Below, one piece after another: positions 34,804 through 44,115 of a stretch of 64,000 nt of DNA. The notes below the pieces were generated by a model. That model was given only the letters and a program-made list of their open reading frames with translations, searched no databases and was not told the DNA's origin. The stretch spans positions 1-64,000 of the forward strand of contig JAUIJU010000009.1 in assembly GCA_030431095.1 (NCBI GenBank), written 5' to 3'. A program made the translations under genes and the position numbers. The stretch is from Gammaproteobacteria bacterium (GTDB lineage Bacteria; Pseudomonadota; Gammaproteobacteria; Xanthomonadales; SZUA-36). The stretch's first letter is position 1, and every line of letters begins with the position of its first letter.

Positions 34804-35675
34804 CCCAGTGCGCGGGACAGGTGATAACGGCCGATGGCCGCGCAGCGAAACGGGTCGACGGGGTTGTCGTGTTCCACGAACGGGTGACGGATGTAGCGGG
34901 CCACCTCGCTGGACAGCAGGCCGCGAAAATCGATAACGCCCGTCCCCACATCGACCATTGCGCCATCTGCGCTCATGTCCTTGATGTGGGCCATGGTGAA
35001 GCGTTCCGGCGCCCAGGCCAGGACCTCGCCGACCTTGTGCCCGGCCTTGATCGCCCAGAAGAAGTCCAGCTCGAAATCCACCAGCGCGGGGTCGGTTTCC
35101 GCCACGAGCAGTTCCAGCGGAACGATACCGTCCACCGTCTCGAACTCGAATGCATGGTTGTGGTAGGCAGCGCGTACGCCGTGGGCCTGGCCGGCCTGGC
35201 CGGCGCGGTTGAGCACCTCGGCCCAGCCACGGTAGCTGGCGGCGCTGCTACGGTGTTCCTCGCCCAGCCATGGCAGCACCAGGATGTCGTGACCCATGAT
35301 GACGGCCTGCTCGATCAGCAATTCCGGATCGTCGCGCATCGCGTTCGGATCGACGTGGGCGCAGGGTGCGCGCAGGCCGAGTTCGTCCAGCCAGCCGCGC
35401 AATTCGGCCAGATCGATACCGTGGTAGCCGGCGAATTCCACCGCCCCGTACCCCATGGCGGCGATCGCGGTCAGTGTGGCCAGGGGGTCTTCGGCCATGG
35501 AGTCGCGCACCGTGTAGAGCTGGATGCCGGGAACGCGGTACGGCGGCCCGCCATGGTCTGCGAGCGCGCCGCCGGCCGTGGCGCCCAGGGCCGCCAGCGC
35601 GCCGGCCGATGCGGTGGCGGTGAACAGGGAACGACGGCTGAGGCCGGCGGTGAGCGATGAGTTGTCGTTGTGCAA
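34800..35675 (-). CDS. Tat-exported sugar isomerase/epimerase-like TIM barrel
   Basis: 291 residues. The start is TTG 35675, with a strong AAGGAGG seven bases upstream. A twin-arginine signal (L-S-R-R-S-L-F, then an Ala-rich segment to G-G-A-L-A) opens the protein. The body is the xylose-isomerase-like AP-endonuclease-2 barrel: G-I-Q-L-Y-T-V-R, V-E-F-A-G-Y, H-V-D-P-N, H-N-H-A-F-E-F and F-E-L-D-F-F-W, with metal-ligand-type Glu/His/Asp at strand ends, then H-I-K-D-M. Exported members act on sugars or 3-keto-glycosides rather than sugar phosphates. It converges on the Gfo/Idh/MocA gene and is divergent from the esterase gene. Confidence 0.87.
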   Translation of the reverse strand: MHNDNSSLTAGLSRRSLFTATASAGALAALGATAGGALADHGGPPYRVPGIQLYTVRDSMAEDPLATLTAIAAMGYGAVEFAGYHGIDLAELRGWLDELGLRAPCAHVDPNAMRDDPELLIEQAVIMGHDILVLPWLGEEHRSSAASYRGWAEVLNRAGQAGQAHGVRAAYHNHAFEFETVDGIVPLELLVAETDPALVDFELDFFWAIKAGHKVGEVLAWAPERFTMAHIKDMSADGAMVDVGTGVIDFRGLLSSEVARYIRHPFVEHDNPVDPFRCAAIGRYHLSRALG

Positions 35676-35742
35676 GGCGCTGCCTCCTTCTGGTGAATCA
35701 AAATCATAGCAAGTCGTTGAGTGACGACGTGGAGAACCCGAC

Positions 35743-37701
35743 ATGAAACGTGTTTTCGCCATCCTGGCGGCCCTCGTGCTGGCCTTTCAACTTGGGACGG
35801 TGCGGGCCGTGGCCCAGGACCTGGCCCCGCTGACCCTGGGGGCCGGCCTTGGCGATCACATGGTCCTGCAGCGTGGGGAGCCCGTGGTGCTGCACGGCAC
35901 CGCCGCGCCGAACGAACGCCTGCGACTCGAGCTCGGCGAGGCGACCGTACGGGCCACCGCCGACCCCACCGGGCGCTGGCGGGCGCGGTTTCCGTCGCGT
36001 GACGCCGGCGGACCGGTGGCGCTGACCATCGAGGGCGACGGTGATCGGACCCTGCACGCCTCCGACATCCTGTTCGGCGACGTGTTCCTGTGCAGCGGCC
36101 AGTCGAACATGGCCTGGCCGGTGTCGGCCAGCACCGGCGCACCCTGGCCGGGCTCCGGGCCGGACCCGCTGATCCGCCTGCTGCAGGTCGGCCACGCCAC
36201 CGCGCCGGTACCGGCTGAAGCCTTGACCGGCGACGTGGCCTGGCAGGTCGCCGACACCGGGTCGGTGCCGCCATTCTCCGGCGTGTGCTGGCATTTCGCG
36301 CTCAGCCTGCGGCAAGACCCGGACGTGCCCCTGGGCCTGGTCAACGCGTCCTGGGGTGGCTCGCGCATCGAGCCCTGGATTTCCGCCGAGGGCCTCGACG
36401 GATTGACGGCGTACGACGAGCGCCTGGCGCTGCTGGCGCGCTACGCGGATGACCCGCGCGCCGCGCTGGCCGAATACGGCGCCGGCTGGGAGGCGTGGTG
36501 GGCGGACCGCAACGGCAACCGCCCCTGGGCTGACGGCGCGGACGACGCGCTGCGCTGGGACGCGATTCCCGGCCAACTGGACAACTGGCAGACCTGGGGT
36601 GGCGACTGGACGCGCCTGACCGGCATGGTCTGGTACCGCAGCGGCTTCGAGCTGGATGCGGAGCGGGCCGGGCAGGACGCCACCCTGGTGCTGGGTCCCG
36701 TGGACGAGGTGGATGTCAGCTGGGTGAACGGCGGCTTCGTCGGCGCCCGTTTCGGCTGGGGGGACGTGCGGCGTTACCCGGTGCCGGCACAGTTGCTGCG
36801 GCCCGGCGCCAACGCGTTGGTGGTCAACGTGTTCAATGGCTGGGGCGCTGGCGGGCTGACCGGCCCGGCCGCGGAGATTCGCCTCGAGTTCGAGGATGGT
36901 CACAGCGTGCCGGTGGACGACGCCTGGCGCATTTCGCGGGTAGCGGACGGGCATCCCGCCGCACCGCAGCCTCCCTGGGAATCCGTCGGTGGCCTCACCA
37001 CCGTGTTCAATGCCATGATCGCGCCGCTGCGCGGACGCGCCCTGGCGGGCGTGTTGTGGTACCAGGGCGAGTCGAACACCGGCGAGGGCCGGTCGTACGC
37101 ACAGCTGCTCGAGCGCCTGACCGCCGACTGGCGCCGCCAGTTCGGCCAGGAGGGGCTGCCGTTCCTGGTCATGCAATTGCCGGCCTTCGGTGCGCCGCAC
37201 ACCGCGCCCGGCCCCTCGGGCTGGGCCGAACTGCGTGACGCCCAGCGCCGGGTTGCCGCCAACGAGCCGGCCACCGGCCTGGTGGTGACCCTGGACCTTG
37301 GCGATACCTTCGACCTGCACCCGCCGCACAAGGCCGAGGTCGGTGCGCGCGCCGCCCAGGTGTACCGCGCGCTGCGGGGTGAATCGGAATGGCCCGCAGA
37401 CGGCATCCAGCCGTTGTCGGCGGTGCTCGAAGACGGCGTGGTCGTGCTGCGTTTCGCGCCCGGCCAGGCGCCGTTGACGCCACTGGGAGCGGCCTGGGCG
37501 CATGGTTTCGAGTTGTGTGACGCGGGTGGCGAGGCGTGTCGCTTCGTTCCCGGCCGCGTGGAAGCCGACACGGTGCGCCTGCAGGCGGGATCGGGTCCGG
37601 CCGCATTGTTACGGCATTGCTGGGCCGACGCGCCGTCGTGCAACCTGGTCGGCGCCGGCGGGTGGCCGGTCAGCAGTTTCGAGTTGGTGGTCAGCCGCTG
37701 A
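35743..37701 (+). CDS. Exported sialate O-acetylesterase-type (SASA) carbohydrate esterase
   Basis: 652 residues from ATG 35743 (GGAG upstream), with a signal peptide ending near A-V-A-Q. The SGNH esterase parts are split in the family manner: F-L-C-S-G-Q-S-N-M with the nucleophile Ser near residue 122, an inserted beta-sandwich/jelly-roll (about 290-400), the second half with W-Y-Q-G-E-S-N-T, and D-L-H-P-P-H-K supplying the Asp-His dyad. Such enzymes often deacetylate xylan or other plant glycans rather than sialic acid. The setting (GH67, GH9 and xylan genes nearby) supports acetylated plant polysaccharide. Its last 11 bp overlap the 3' end of the convergent halogenase gene. Confidence 0.9.
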   Translation: MKRVFAILAALVLAFQLGTVRAVAQDLAPLTLGAGLGDHMVLQRGEPVVLHGTAAPNERLRLELGEATVRATADPTGRWRARFPSRDAGGPVALTIEGDGDRTLHASDILFGDVFLCSGQSNMAWPVSASTGAPWPGSGPDPLIRLLQVGHATAPVPAEALTGDVAWQVADTGSVPPFSGVCWHFALSLRQDPDVPLGLVNASWGGSRIEPWISAEGLDGLTAYDERLALLARYADDPRAALAEYGAGWEAWWADRNGNRPWADGADDALRWDAIPGQLDNWQTWGGDWTRLTGMVWYRSGFELDAERAGQDATLVLGPVDEVDVSWVNGGFVGARFGWGDVRRYPVPAQLLRPGANALVVNVFNGWGAGGLTGPAAEIRLEFEDGHSVPVDDAWRISRVADGHPAAPQPPWESVGGLTTVFNAMIAPLRGRALAGVLWYQGESNTGEGRSYAQLLERLTADWRRQFGQEGLPFLVMQLPAFGAPHTAPGPSGWAELRDAQRRVAANEPATGLVVTLDLGDTFDLHPPHKAEVGARAAQVYRALRGESEWPADGIQPLSAVLEDGVVVLRFAPGQAPLTPLGAAWAHGFELCDAGGEACRFVPGRVEADTVRLQAGSGPAALLRHCWADAPSCNLVGAGGWPVSSFELVVSR

Positions 37702-39220
37702 ACCGGCGCTCAGCGGCGGTGGCCGCGCAGTGGCGGGCGATAAAGTCGGCGTGTGGGGGCAGCTCGGCCGCGGTGTCCGCAATACGTGAATGCATGCGCT
37801 CCATCACGTCGGCCAGTTGCTCGCGGCTCATCGAACGGGTCACGGCGTCCACGCGTCGCGGCCGTAGCCCCTGGCCGAGCATGACGGCGGTCCAGCTGGA
37901 TACGGAAAACAGGTCGTCGTCGTAACGGAAACAGCGTCCGCCGCTCTCGAACAGTTCGATCTTCCGCGCCAGGCCTTCGGGTGGCGTCATCTCGCGGCAG
38001 TGCCGCCAGAAGTCCGAGTCGTCGCGCTCGGTGACGTGATAGTGAAGCACCAGGAAGTCGCGGATTTGCTCGTAGCTGGACGCCATCAGCCGGTTGTATT
38101 CGGCGGTTTCGGCCGGCGCAAAATCCCGGTCGGGAAACAGCGCCAGCAGCTTGGCGATGCCAGTCTGCACCAGGTGGATGGCGGTGGATTCCAGGGGCTC
38201 CAGGAAGCCGGCCGAGAGCCCCAGGGCGACGCAGTTCTTCTCCCAGAAGTTCCGCCGTCGCCCACTGGTGAAGCGCAGCAGGCGCGGCTCACCGCGCGCG
38301 GTGTCACCCAGATCGTCCATCAACTGGCGCTCGGCCCGGTGATCGTCGAGAAACTCACTGGCGTAGACCAGGCCGTTGCCCGTGCGGTGTTGCAGGGGAA
38401 TGCGCCACTGCCAGCCGGCCTGGCGGGCCGTGGCGCGGGTGAACGGCGGCAGCGGGTCCAGCGCGGCCGATGGCGCCGTGACCGCCCGGTCGCACGGCAG
38501 CCAGTGCCGCCAGTCCTCCAGTTTCACGCCCAGCGTCTCACCCAGCAGCAGTGAGCGGAAGCCGCTGCAGTCGATGAACAGGTCGCCCGCCACCGACACG
38601 CCGGAAGCCATCTCAACGGCCGTGACATGGCCGGATTCGCCGTCACGTCGAACCGAACGCACCAGGCCTTCCGTGCGCTTCACGCCCAGTCGCGTGGCAT
38701 AGGCCCGCAGCGTGGCCGCCACCAGGCCGGCGTCGAAGTGGTAGGCCCAGGCCCAGTGTTCGAAGGGAAAGCCCTTGCCCCGTGCATCGCCGAACCGCGC
38801 CTGCCGCGCGGCCGCCGTGGTCAGCGACCAGTTCTCGATGGGCGGCGGGTCGGCCTGGTCGTGTACGTGGCGCCAGTAGAACTGGTGAAAAGGCACGCCT
38901 TCGATGTCGGCGCCGAAGCTGCCGAAGGGATGCATGTAGCGGTGTCCGCGTCGTGTCCAGTCGACGAACTCGATGCCGATTTTGTACGTGCCGCCGGTAC
39001 GGGCCAGGAAGTCGTGCTCCGGAATCCGCAGCATCTGCAGGAAATGGCGAATCGGCGGAATGGTGGCCTCGCCCACGCCCACGGTGCCGATGGCATCGGA
39101 CTCGACCAGTTCGATCCGGGTGTCCCCGGGATCCAGGAAGCGCCCGAGCGCGGCGGCCGCCATCCAGCCGGCGGTGCCGCCACCGACGATGACCACGCGT
39201 CGAATGCGGCGGTCGCTCAC
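37691..39220 (-). CDS. Flavin-dependent halogenase family protein (tryptophan-halogenase-like), copy 1
   Basis: 509 residues from GTG 39220, overlapping the GH9 stop as GTGA. Visible are the FAD fold V-G-G-G-T-A-G-W (12-19), the catalytic-type lysine Lys80 in T-Y-K-I-G-I-E-F, the halogenase signature W-Q-W-R-I-P (270-275) and E-P-L-E-S-T (341-346), which carries the conserved Glu region. These match the tryptophan 7-halogenase family (PrnA/RebH and the BrvH-like carbohydrate-locus members). Such enzymes use FADH2 from a separate reductase to make HOCl/HOBr and an amine-bound oxidant. No reductase is present. It is last in a five-gene coupled operon. Confidence 0.9.
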   Translation of the reverse strand: MSDRRIRRVVIVGGGTAGWMAAAALGRFLDPGDTRIELVESDAIGTVGVGEATIPPIRHFLQMLRIPEHDFLARTGGTYKIGIEFVDWTRRGHRYMHPFGSFGADIEGVPFHQFYWRHVHDQADPPPIENWSLTTAAARQARFGDARGKGFPFEHWAWAYHFDAGLVAATLRAYATRLGVKRTEGLVRSVRRDGESGHVTAVEMASGVSVAGDLFIDCSGFRSLLLGETLGVKLEDWRHWLPCDRAVTAPSAALDPLPPFTRATARQAGWQWRIPLQHRTGNGLVYASEFLDDHRAERQLMDDLGDTARGEPRLLRFTSGRRRNFWEKNCVALGLSAGFLEPLESTAIHLVQTGIAKLLALFPDRDFAPAETAEYNRLMASSYEQIRDFLVLHYHVTERDDSDFWRHCREMTPPEGLARKIELFESGGRCFRYDDDLFSVSSWTAVMLGQGLRPRRVDAVTRSMSREQLADVMERMHSRIADTAAELPPHADFIARHCAATAAERRFSG

Positions 39221-41082
39221 GGCGCCGTGGCCTGGAGCCAGGCCGCAACCCATACCAGCGGCGCATTCCAGTTGATCGCCACCTCGTTCAGTGCATAGGC
39301 CTCGGCGTCGTCCGCCCAACACGCCAGGGGTGCGCAGTGGCCCCGCAGTCGCTTCGCCACGGGGTCGATCATGGCCGTGTTGTTGGGTCCACCGGACAGG
39401 GCGCCGGGAAACGGCGCCGGATGCCCCTGGTCGTAGGAAGGCGCCCAGAATCGATGGTGCGGGTGTTCCATGGGCCGTTCGCCGTAGCCGGCCACGTAGG
39501 AACGATCCAGGGGATTGCGCCCCAGCAGGTAGTCCATTACGTCGATCACCGCGTGGCGATAATGGTCCTGGCCAGTGAAATCGTGCGCCAGGGCCAGCAG
39601 CAGGGCGCGGTTGAGCAGATCGCTGTTCGATCCCCACGCCCAGTCCCCGGCGTCGCGGGGGATGTGGTACCCGGTGCGTTCGCGTTCTTCGGCGAAGCGG
39701 TCCGCCGCCGCCACCAGCGAGCGGCGCAGGCGGTCTCGCTCGCCGGGTTCCAGCGCATCCGGATCCAGCGCCAGGGTGACCAGGCCCAGGGCCGCGGTGC
39801 GCGGCCATGCGGGCTGGCGCAGCAGCGGCTCGCGAAACGCGGGGTGTTCGCGCACCACCTCGGCATATTCGGCCTTGCCGGTGGTGGCCAGCAGTTCCGC
39901 CGCGGCCCAGAAGAACTCGTCCCCGAGGTCCGTGTCGCCGTACATGCCGCTGCCGGAGAACGCGGCCACGAAATAGACCTCGGGATTGCGTCGGGCCGCG
40001 TCCCAGGCGCGTTCGGCGGCGGCCAGGCAACGCCTGGAAAAGGCCATGTCGGACCCACGCCACAGACGGGCGCACTGCGCCGCGGTGGCGGCCAGGTTAA
40101 GGGTGGCGGCCGTGCTCACCGGGTACAGCACGCGGGGTTGCGAATCCTCGTGTGGCGCCATGGGCAGGGGCGTCCACTCGATACTGGCGACCTTGTGGTG
40201 CGCCATGCCACCGGCGTCGATGGTCGAGAACGACAGGCCGGGTCCGGCACGTTTCACCCCCACCGGCACCTGCGCGGTGGCGCCTTCGGGCGCCTGCATC
40301 CGCAACAGGAACTCCATTTCGAAGCGGGCCTCGTCCAGCAGGTCGTCGATCCCGTTGCCTGCCTCCGGAATGCGGGCGACGCCGTCGGCGAACACGGCCG
40401 GCTCGCCGCGCAGGGCCTGGCGTTCAACGAAGTTCGCCAGGGTCCAGGTGGCGATACCTCCGTTGACGACGTACTTGCCGTGGTCGCCGGCGTCGTACCA
40501 GCCTCCGGTCACGTTCAGTTCATAGTCGCAGCCGGGCCAGTCGTTGCCGGCGGGGTCCTCGCCGCTGCGGCAACTGGCCACCTCGTCGGTATGGGCGGCG
40601 GGCCGCGCCCAGGCGTCGCCGCCGGCCAGCAGGGCCTCGATGGGGACCCCGGCGCGGTTGTGATAGAAGTAGGCCAGCGCGTCGCGAGCGAGCGCTCGCC
40701 AGGGATCGCTGGTGATGTCGAACGGGTGGCTGTCGCCACATTCCGTGGTCACGCGGTAGGCGACTCCAGGCAGGCGCAGCGCCGAAAAATCCAGCTGGTG
40801 GACGGATTCGCCAGCCAGCGGGTCGGGGCCGAACACCATGCTGCGGCCCTCGAACACCACGTCGCCGCCCGCATCCAGTATGCGAAATTCGACCGCTTCC
40901 GTCGCTTCGCTGGGCAGGATCGCGCGCTTGGGCGCGCGCGGCTCGAAGGCCCGCTGGTTCAGGCGCACCGCCGCGCCCTCGGCCGCGCAGCCGCGGGACG
41001 GCTGGGCCTGGGCGGTGGGGACAGCCACCGCCAGTGAGGCGGCCAGCGGCAGAATCGCCGCGGTTTTTGTCAGGGCCTTCAT
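39217..41082 (-). CDS. Exported GH9 glycoside hydrolase (cellulase-type)
   Basis: 621 residues from ATG 41082, overlapping the upstream halogenase stop as ATGA. Signal peptide to about residue 27 (A-V-P-T-A-Q-A). An immunoglobulin-like CelD_N domain spans about 35-125, followed by the GH9 (alpha/alpha)6 barrel with G-W-Y-D-A-G-D-H-G-K-Y (about 194-204, catalytic base Asp) and C-terminal N-E-V-A-I-N-W-N-A, with Glu600 as proton donor. It should cleave beta-1,4-glucans in the periplasm or outside. Related N-terminal-Ig GH9s include endo- and exo-acting forms, so mode of action is open. Its place between two halogenase genes with 4-nt overlaps on both sides is unusual. Confidence 0.92.
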   Translation of the reverse strand: MKALTKTAAILPLAASLAVAVPTAQAQPSRGCAAEGAAVRLNQRAFEPRAPKRAILPSEATEAVEFRILDAGGDVVFEGRSMVFGPDPLAGESVHQLDFSALRLPGVAYRVTTECGDSHPFDITSDPWRALARDALAYFYHNRAGVPIEALLAGGDAWARPAAHTDEVASCRSGEDPAGNDWPGCDYELNVTGGWYDAGDHGKYVVNGGIATWTLANFVERQALRGEPAVFADGVARIPEAGNGIDDLLDEARFEMEFLLRMQAPEGATAQVPVGVKRAGPGLSFSTIDAGGMAHHKVASIEWTPLPMAPHEDSQPRVLYPVSTAATLNLAATAAQCARLWRGSDMAFSRRCLAAAERAWDAARRNPEVYFVAAFSGSGMYGDTDLGDEFFWAAAELLATTGKAEYAEVVREHPAFREPLLRQPAWPRTAALGLVTLALDPDALEPGERDRLRRSLVAAADRFAEERERTGYHIPRDAGDWAWGSNSDLLNRALLLALAHDFTGQDHYRHAVIDVMDYLLGRNPLDRSYVAGYGERPMEHPHHRFWAPSYDQGHPAPFPGALSGGPNNTAMIDPVAKRLRGHCAPLACWADDAEAYALNEVAINWNAPLVWVAAWLQATAP

Positions 41083-42578
41083 GCCGCGCAGTGCTCGGCG
41101 ATGAACGCGCGGTGCCCCGGCATGTAATCGGCCGAACTGCGTATGGTTTCGCGAATCTGGCGCAGACGCTCGCGGGTCTCCTCCACGCTCATCATTTCCG
41201 CCACCGGGTCGTAAATGCGCGGCTTGCCGCACTGACCGGTCAGCACGGCGAACCAGCTGGTGTCGTTGAACAGCTCCTCGCCTTCGCGGAAGGTTCGGCC
41301 GGTGTGGTTGTACACATCCAGCTTTTCCTGCAGGCGGGGCGGGATGTCCATGTTTCGGCAATAGGCCCAGAACGGCGTATCGTCGCGCTCGGTGGCGTGG
41401 TAGTGGAGAATCAGGAAATCCCGGATGTACTCGGTTTCCTCGATCAGCACCCGGTTGTAGCGCTCACGGTCAACGGCGGCGAAACTGCGGTCGGGAAAGT
41501 TTGACAGCAGCCGCGAAATGCCCGTCTGGATCATCCAGATGCTGGTCGATTCCAGCGGCTCCATGAAGCCCGAGGACAGGCCGATGGCCACCACGTTCTT
41601 TTCCCAGTAGCGCTGGCGGTGCCCGGTGGTGAAGCGCAAGCCGCGCGGTTCGGACAGGGGTTCGCCATCCAGGTTGTCGAGGAGGATGGCGGTCGCCTCG
41701 TCCTCGCTCATGTGGTCGGCGCTGTAGACGTGGCCGTTGCCGATACGGTGCTGCAGTGGAATGCGCCATTGCCAGCCTGCGCCGTGGGCGGTGGAGCGGG
41801 TATACGGGGTCATGGCGTCCACGCTCTCGCAGGGCGCCACCACGGCGCGGTTGCAGGGCAGCCAGTGCGACCAGTCGACGAAATCGATACCCAGTGTCTG
41901 CGCGATCAGCAGGCCGCGGAAACCGGAGCAGTCAATGAACAGTTCCCCGCAAACCTCACTGCCGTCTTCGAGCTCCACCGCGGTGACGAAACCCGAGACG
42001 CCGTCCTGGTGAACCTGCGTGATACGCCCCTCGCGGCGCACCACGCCATGGGATTCGGCCTGTTCGCGCAGGTACAGGGCGTACAGGCCGGCATCGAAAT
42101 GAAACGCATAGGCAATTTCCGACAACGGTGAACGGCCGGCGTCGATGGGTCGCATGAACTTGTTGTCGTACGCGGCCAGGGCGTTCAGGGAGTAGTCGTC
42201 CAGGCTGTGCGGGTCGCCCAGTTGGTGCATGCGCTGCCAGAACGCGTGAAAGGACAGGCCCTGCATGTTCAGGCCGTACTTGCCGAAGGGGTGCATGTAA
42301 CGGTGGCCCAGGCGGCCCCAGTTCACGAATTCGATGCCCAGCTTGAACGTCCCCTTCGTGCGTCGCACGAACTCGTCTTCATCGAGGCCCAGCATGCGGT
42401 TGTAGGTGCCGATCTGCGGAATGGTCGCCTCGCCGACGCCCACGGTGCCGATCGCGTCGGATTCCACCAGGGTGATGTCCGCGTATTCCCGGCCCAGCAC
42501 CTTGCCCAGGGCCGCGGCGGTCATCCAGCCGGCGGTGCCGCCGCCGACGATGACGATGCGCTTGATTCGATTGTCCAT
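41079..42578 (-). CDS. Flavin-dependent halogenase family protein (tryptophan-halogenase-like), copy 2
   Basis: 499 residues from ATG 42578 (GAG six bases upstream); 13 in-frame upstream codons overlap the preceding gene. It has V-G-G-G-T-A-G-W (11-18), catalytic-type Lys79 in T-F-K-L-G-I-E-F, W-Q-W-R-I-P (269-274) and E-P-L-E-S-T from residue 340. All hallmark residues of active flavin halogenases are kept. It starts 7 bp after the degenerate paralogue and ends overlapping the GH9 start. Compared with copy 1 it is clearly a paralogue, not a recent duplicate. Substrate unknown; indole-like compounds are turned over by some relatives in vitro. Confidence 0.91.
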   Translation of the reverse strand: MDNRIKRIVIVGGGTAGWMTAAALGKVLGREYADITLVESDAIGTVGVGEATIPQIGTYNRMLGLDEDEFVRRTKGTFKLGIEFVNWGRLGHRYMHPFGKYGLNMQGLSFHAFWQRMHQLGDPHSLDDYSLNALAAYDNKFMRPIDAGRSPLSEIAYAFHFDAGLYALYLREQAESHGVVRREGRITQVHQDGVSGFVTAVELEDGSEVCGELFIDCSGFRGLLIAQTLGIDFVDWSHWLPCNRAVVAPCESVDAMTPYTRSTAHGAGWQWRIPLQHRIGNGHVYSADHMSEDEATAILLDNLDGEPLSEPRGLRFTTGHRQRYWEKNVVAIGLSSGFMEPLESTSIWMIQTGISRLLSNFPDRSFAAVDRERYNRVLIEETEYIRDFLILHYHATERDDTPFWAYCRNMDIPPRLQEKLDVYNHTGRTFREGEELFNDTSWFAVLTGQCGKPRIYDPVAEMMSVEETRERLRQIRETIRSSADYMPGHRAFIAEHCAA

Positions 42579-42585
42579 GCGGTTC

Positions 42586-44115
42586 TCAGTGTCCTCCGGG
42601 ATGGGCCGGCCCGACACCCGGGGGTGCGATGCTGACCGATTCGACGGTTGATTCCAGGTCGCCGCCCGCGACGTGCAGGCTGACCAGCGTGTCTTCGTGG
42701 GACGGCAGGGTTTTGAGGGCGCCCAGCATGAAGGCGCGGACCTTGTCGGCGTGCTCCACGAGTTGGCGGGTGCTCAGTCCCCGCACCAGCGGGCCGGGGT
42801 CGCGCGGCGTGATGCCGTGGGCGTCAAACAGGGCCAGCCAGGCCTCCGGTTCATACGGCTCCTCGTCGTCCAGCGCGATGGTGGCGCGCGCGCGGAACAC
42901 TTCCCGGCGCTGGACCAGCGAATCGGGCAGGTCGTTGCCGTCGAGGCCGTGGTGGGCAATGGCGAAGTCTCGCGCATGGTCCTGCTCGAGGCCGACCTGG
43001 CGATTGAATTCAGCCCGCACCGCGGCGCCATCGGGGTCGCCCGGTAACAGCGTGAGCAGCCGCTGCAGCGCGGTACGCGCGAAATGGAAGGCATCACCGC
43101 CCAGCGGCTCCAGCCACATCGAGGCCTCGCCCAGGGCCACGCAGTTCGCCACCCATGGCGTGGCTGCGCGGCCGGGCGTGTGCGATTCGTTGGTCACATG
43201 GTCCAGGGCCTCCAGGCCGGCCTCCCGCGCCAGCCGGTTCGGGGAACCGCCATGTTCACCGCGGTGAAAGTGGCTGACCTGGACAGCGCCATGCAGGGGC
43301 AGGTGTTCGGTCCAGCCACTGTCGTTCCGCTCCAGGTGGCGATACGGTGGCGGCACACCCAGGGTGCGGGCCGTCACGCGCATCCGGCCGTCGTTGGCCA
43401 GCCAGCGGCGCCAGTCGTTCCAGCGCCAGTCGTCGAGCAGGCCGGCCACGCGCGCTTCCGGGCCACTGGCGTCAATGAACAGGCGCGCGCCCAGGCGCTC
43501 GCCGTCGCCCAGCCGCAACGCATCGATGTTGCCCACGTCGTCGCGGTCCAGCCCGACGACCTCGCCGAAATGTTCGGTGACGCCGAGCGCCAGGGCGTCT
43601 TCGCGCAACACCGCGCGCAGCCCCTGGCGTGACAGGTGCATGCCGTAGCCGCACGTGGACAGCACGCTGCTGGCTTCCCGCCCCGGCTGCTGAAAGCGGT
43701 TGGCCTGGGCCGCCAGCGCGGCCAGCGAGTAATCGGCCAGGCGCAGCGGGGCGCCGGCCTCGCGCAGGCGCAGCGCGATGGCGTAGAAGCCCACCGGGCC
43801 GATCGGCGCGCCGAACGTGCTGAATGGCTGGAACCAGGCCGGGCTCATGTTCGGCCACCCGCTCAGCGCGGCGCCGAACGAAAATGCGCCCTGTGCGCGG
43901 TTCACGCCCACCGCGTCTTCCAGTTGCAGGGCCGGGTGCCAGTTCGCGGTGTGCGGGCGCAGGGCGACGGCGCCGTGCAACGTCGTTTCCTCGCCGGGGC
44001 GTGACAGCACGCACACGGGTTGTCGCGGCCCCAGCACCCGGGCCAGCGAGCGGGCCGCCAGCCAGGCGGTGGCGCCGTCGCCGACCACCAGCGCGGCATG
44101 GCTTGCGCGATTCAT
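42586..44115 (-). CDS. Degenerate halogenase-family paralogue, copy 3 (probable pseudoenzyme)
   Basis: 509 residues from ATG 44115, overlapping copy 4's stop as ATGA. Alignment by eye to its neighbours is clear across the FAD domain and the F-I-D-A-S-G block. However, G-G-G-T-A-G-W has become G-D-G-A-T-A-W (12-18), the catalytic Lys is Ser79 (G-A-F-S-F-G), W-x-W-x-I-P has become W-T-E-H-L-P (268-273), and E-P-L-E-S-T has become E-P-L-G-G-D. The frame is intact and of full length, so the gene is maintained. It may bind flavin poorly or not at all, and could be a partner or scaffold for the active copies. Confidence 0.85.
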   Translation of the reverse strand: MNRASHAALVVGDGATAWLAARSLARVLGPRQPVCVLSRPGEETTLHGAVALRPHTANWHPALQLEDAVGVNRAQGAFSFGAALSGWPNMSPAWFQPFSTFGAPIGPVGFYAIALRLREAGAPLRLADYSLAALAAQANRFQQPGREASSVLSTCGYGMHLSRQGLRAVLREDALALGVTEHFGEVVGLDRDDVGNIDALRLGDGERLGARLFIDASGPEARVAGLLDDWRWNDWRRWLANDGRMRVTARTLGVPPPYRHLERNDSGWTEHLPLHGAVQVSHFHRGEHGGSPNRLAREAGLEALDHVTNESHTPGRAATPWVANCVALGEASMWLEPLGGDAFHFARTALQRLLTLLPGDPDGAAVRAEFNRQVGLEQDHARDFAIAHHGLDGNDLPDSLVQRREVFRARATIALDDEEPYEPEAWLALFDAHGITPRDPGPLVRGLSTRQLVEHADKVRAFMLGALKTLPSHEDTLVSLHVAGGDLESTVESVSIAPPGVGPAHPGGH

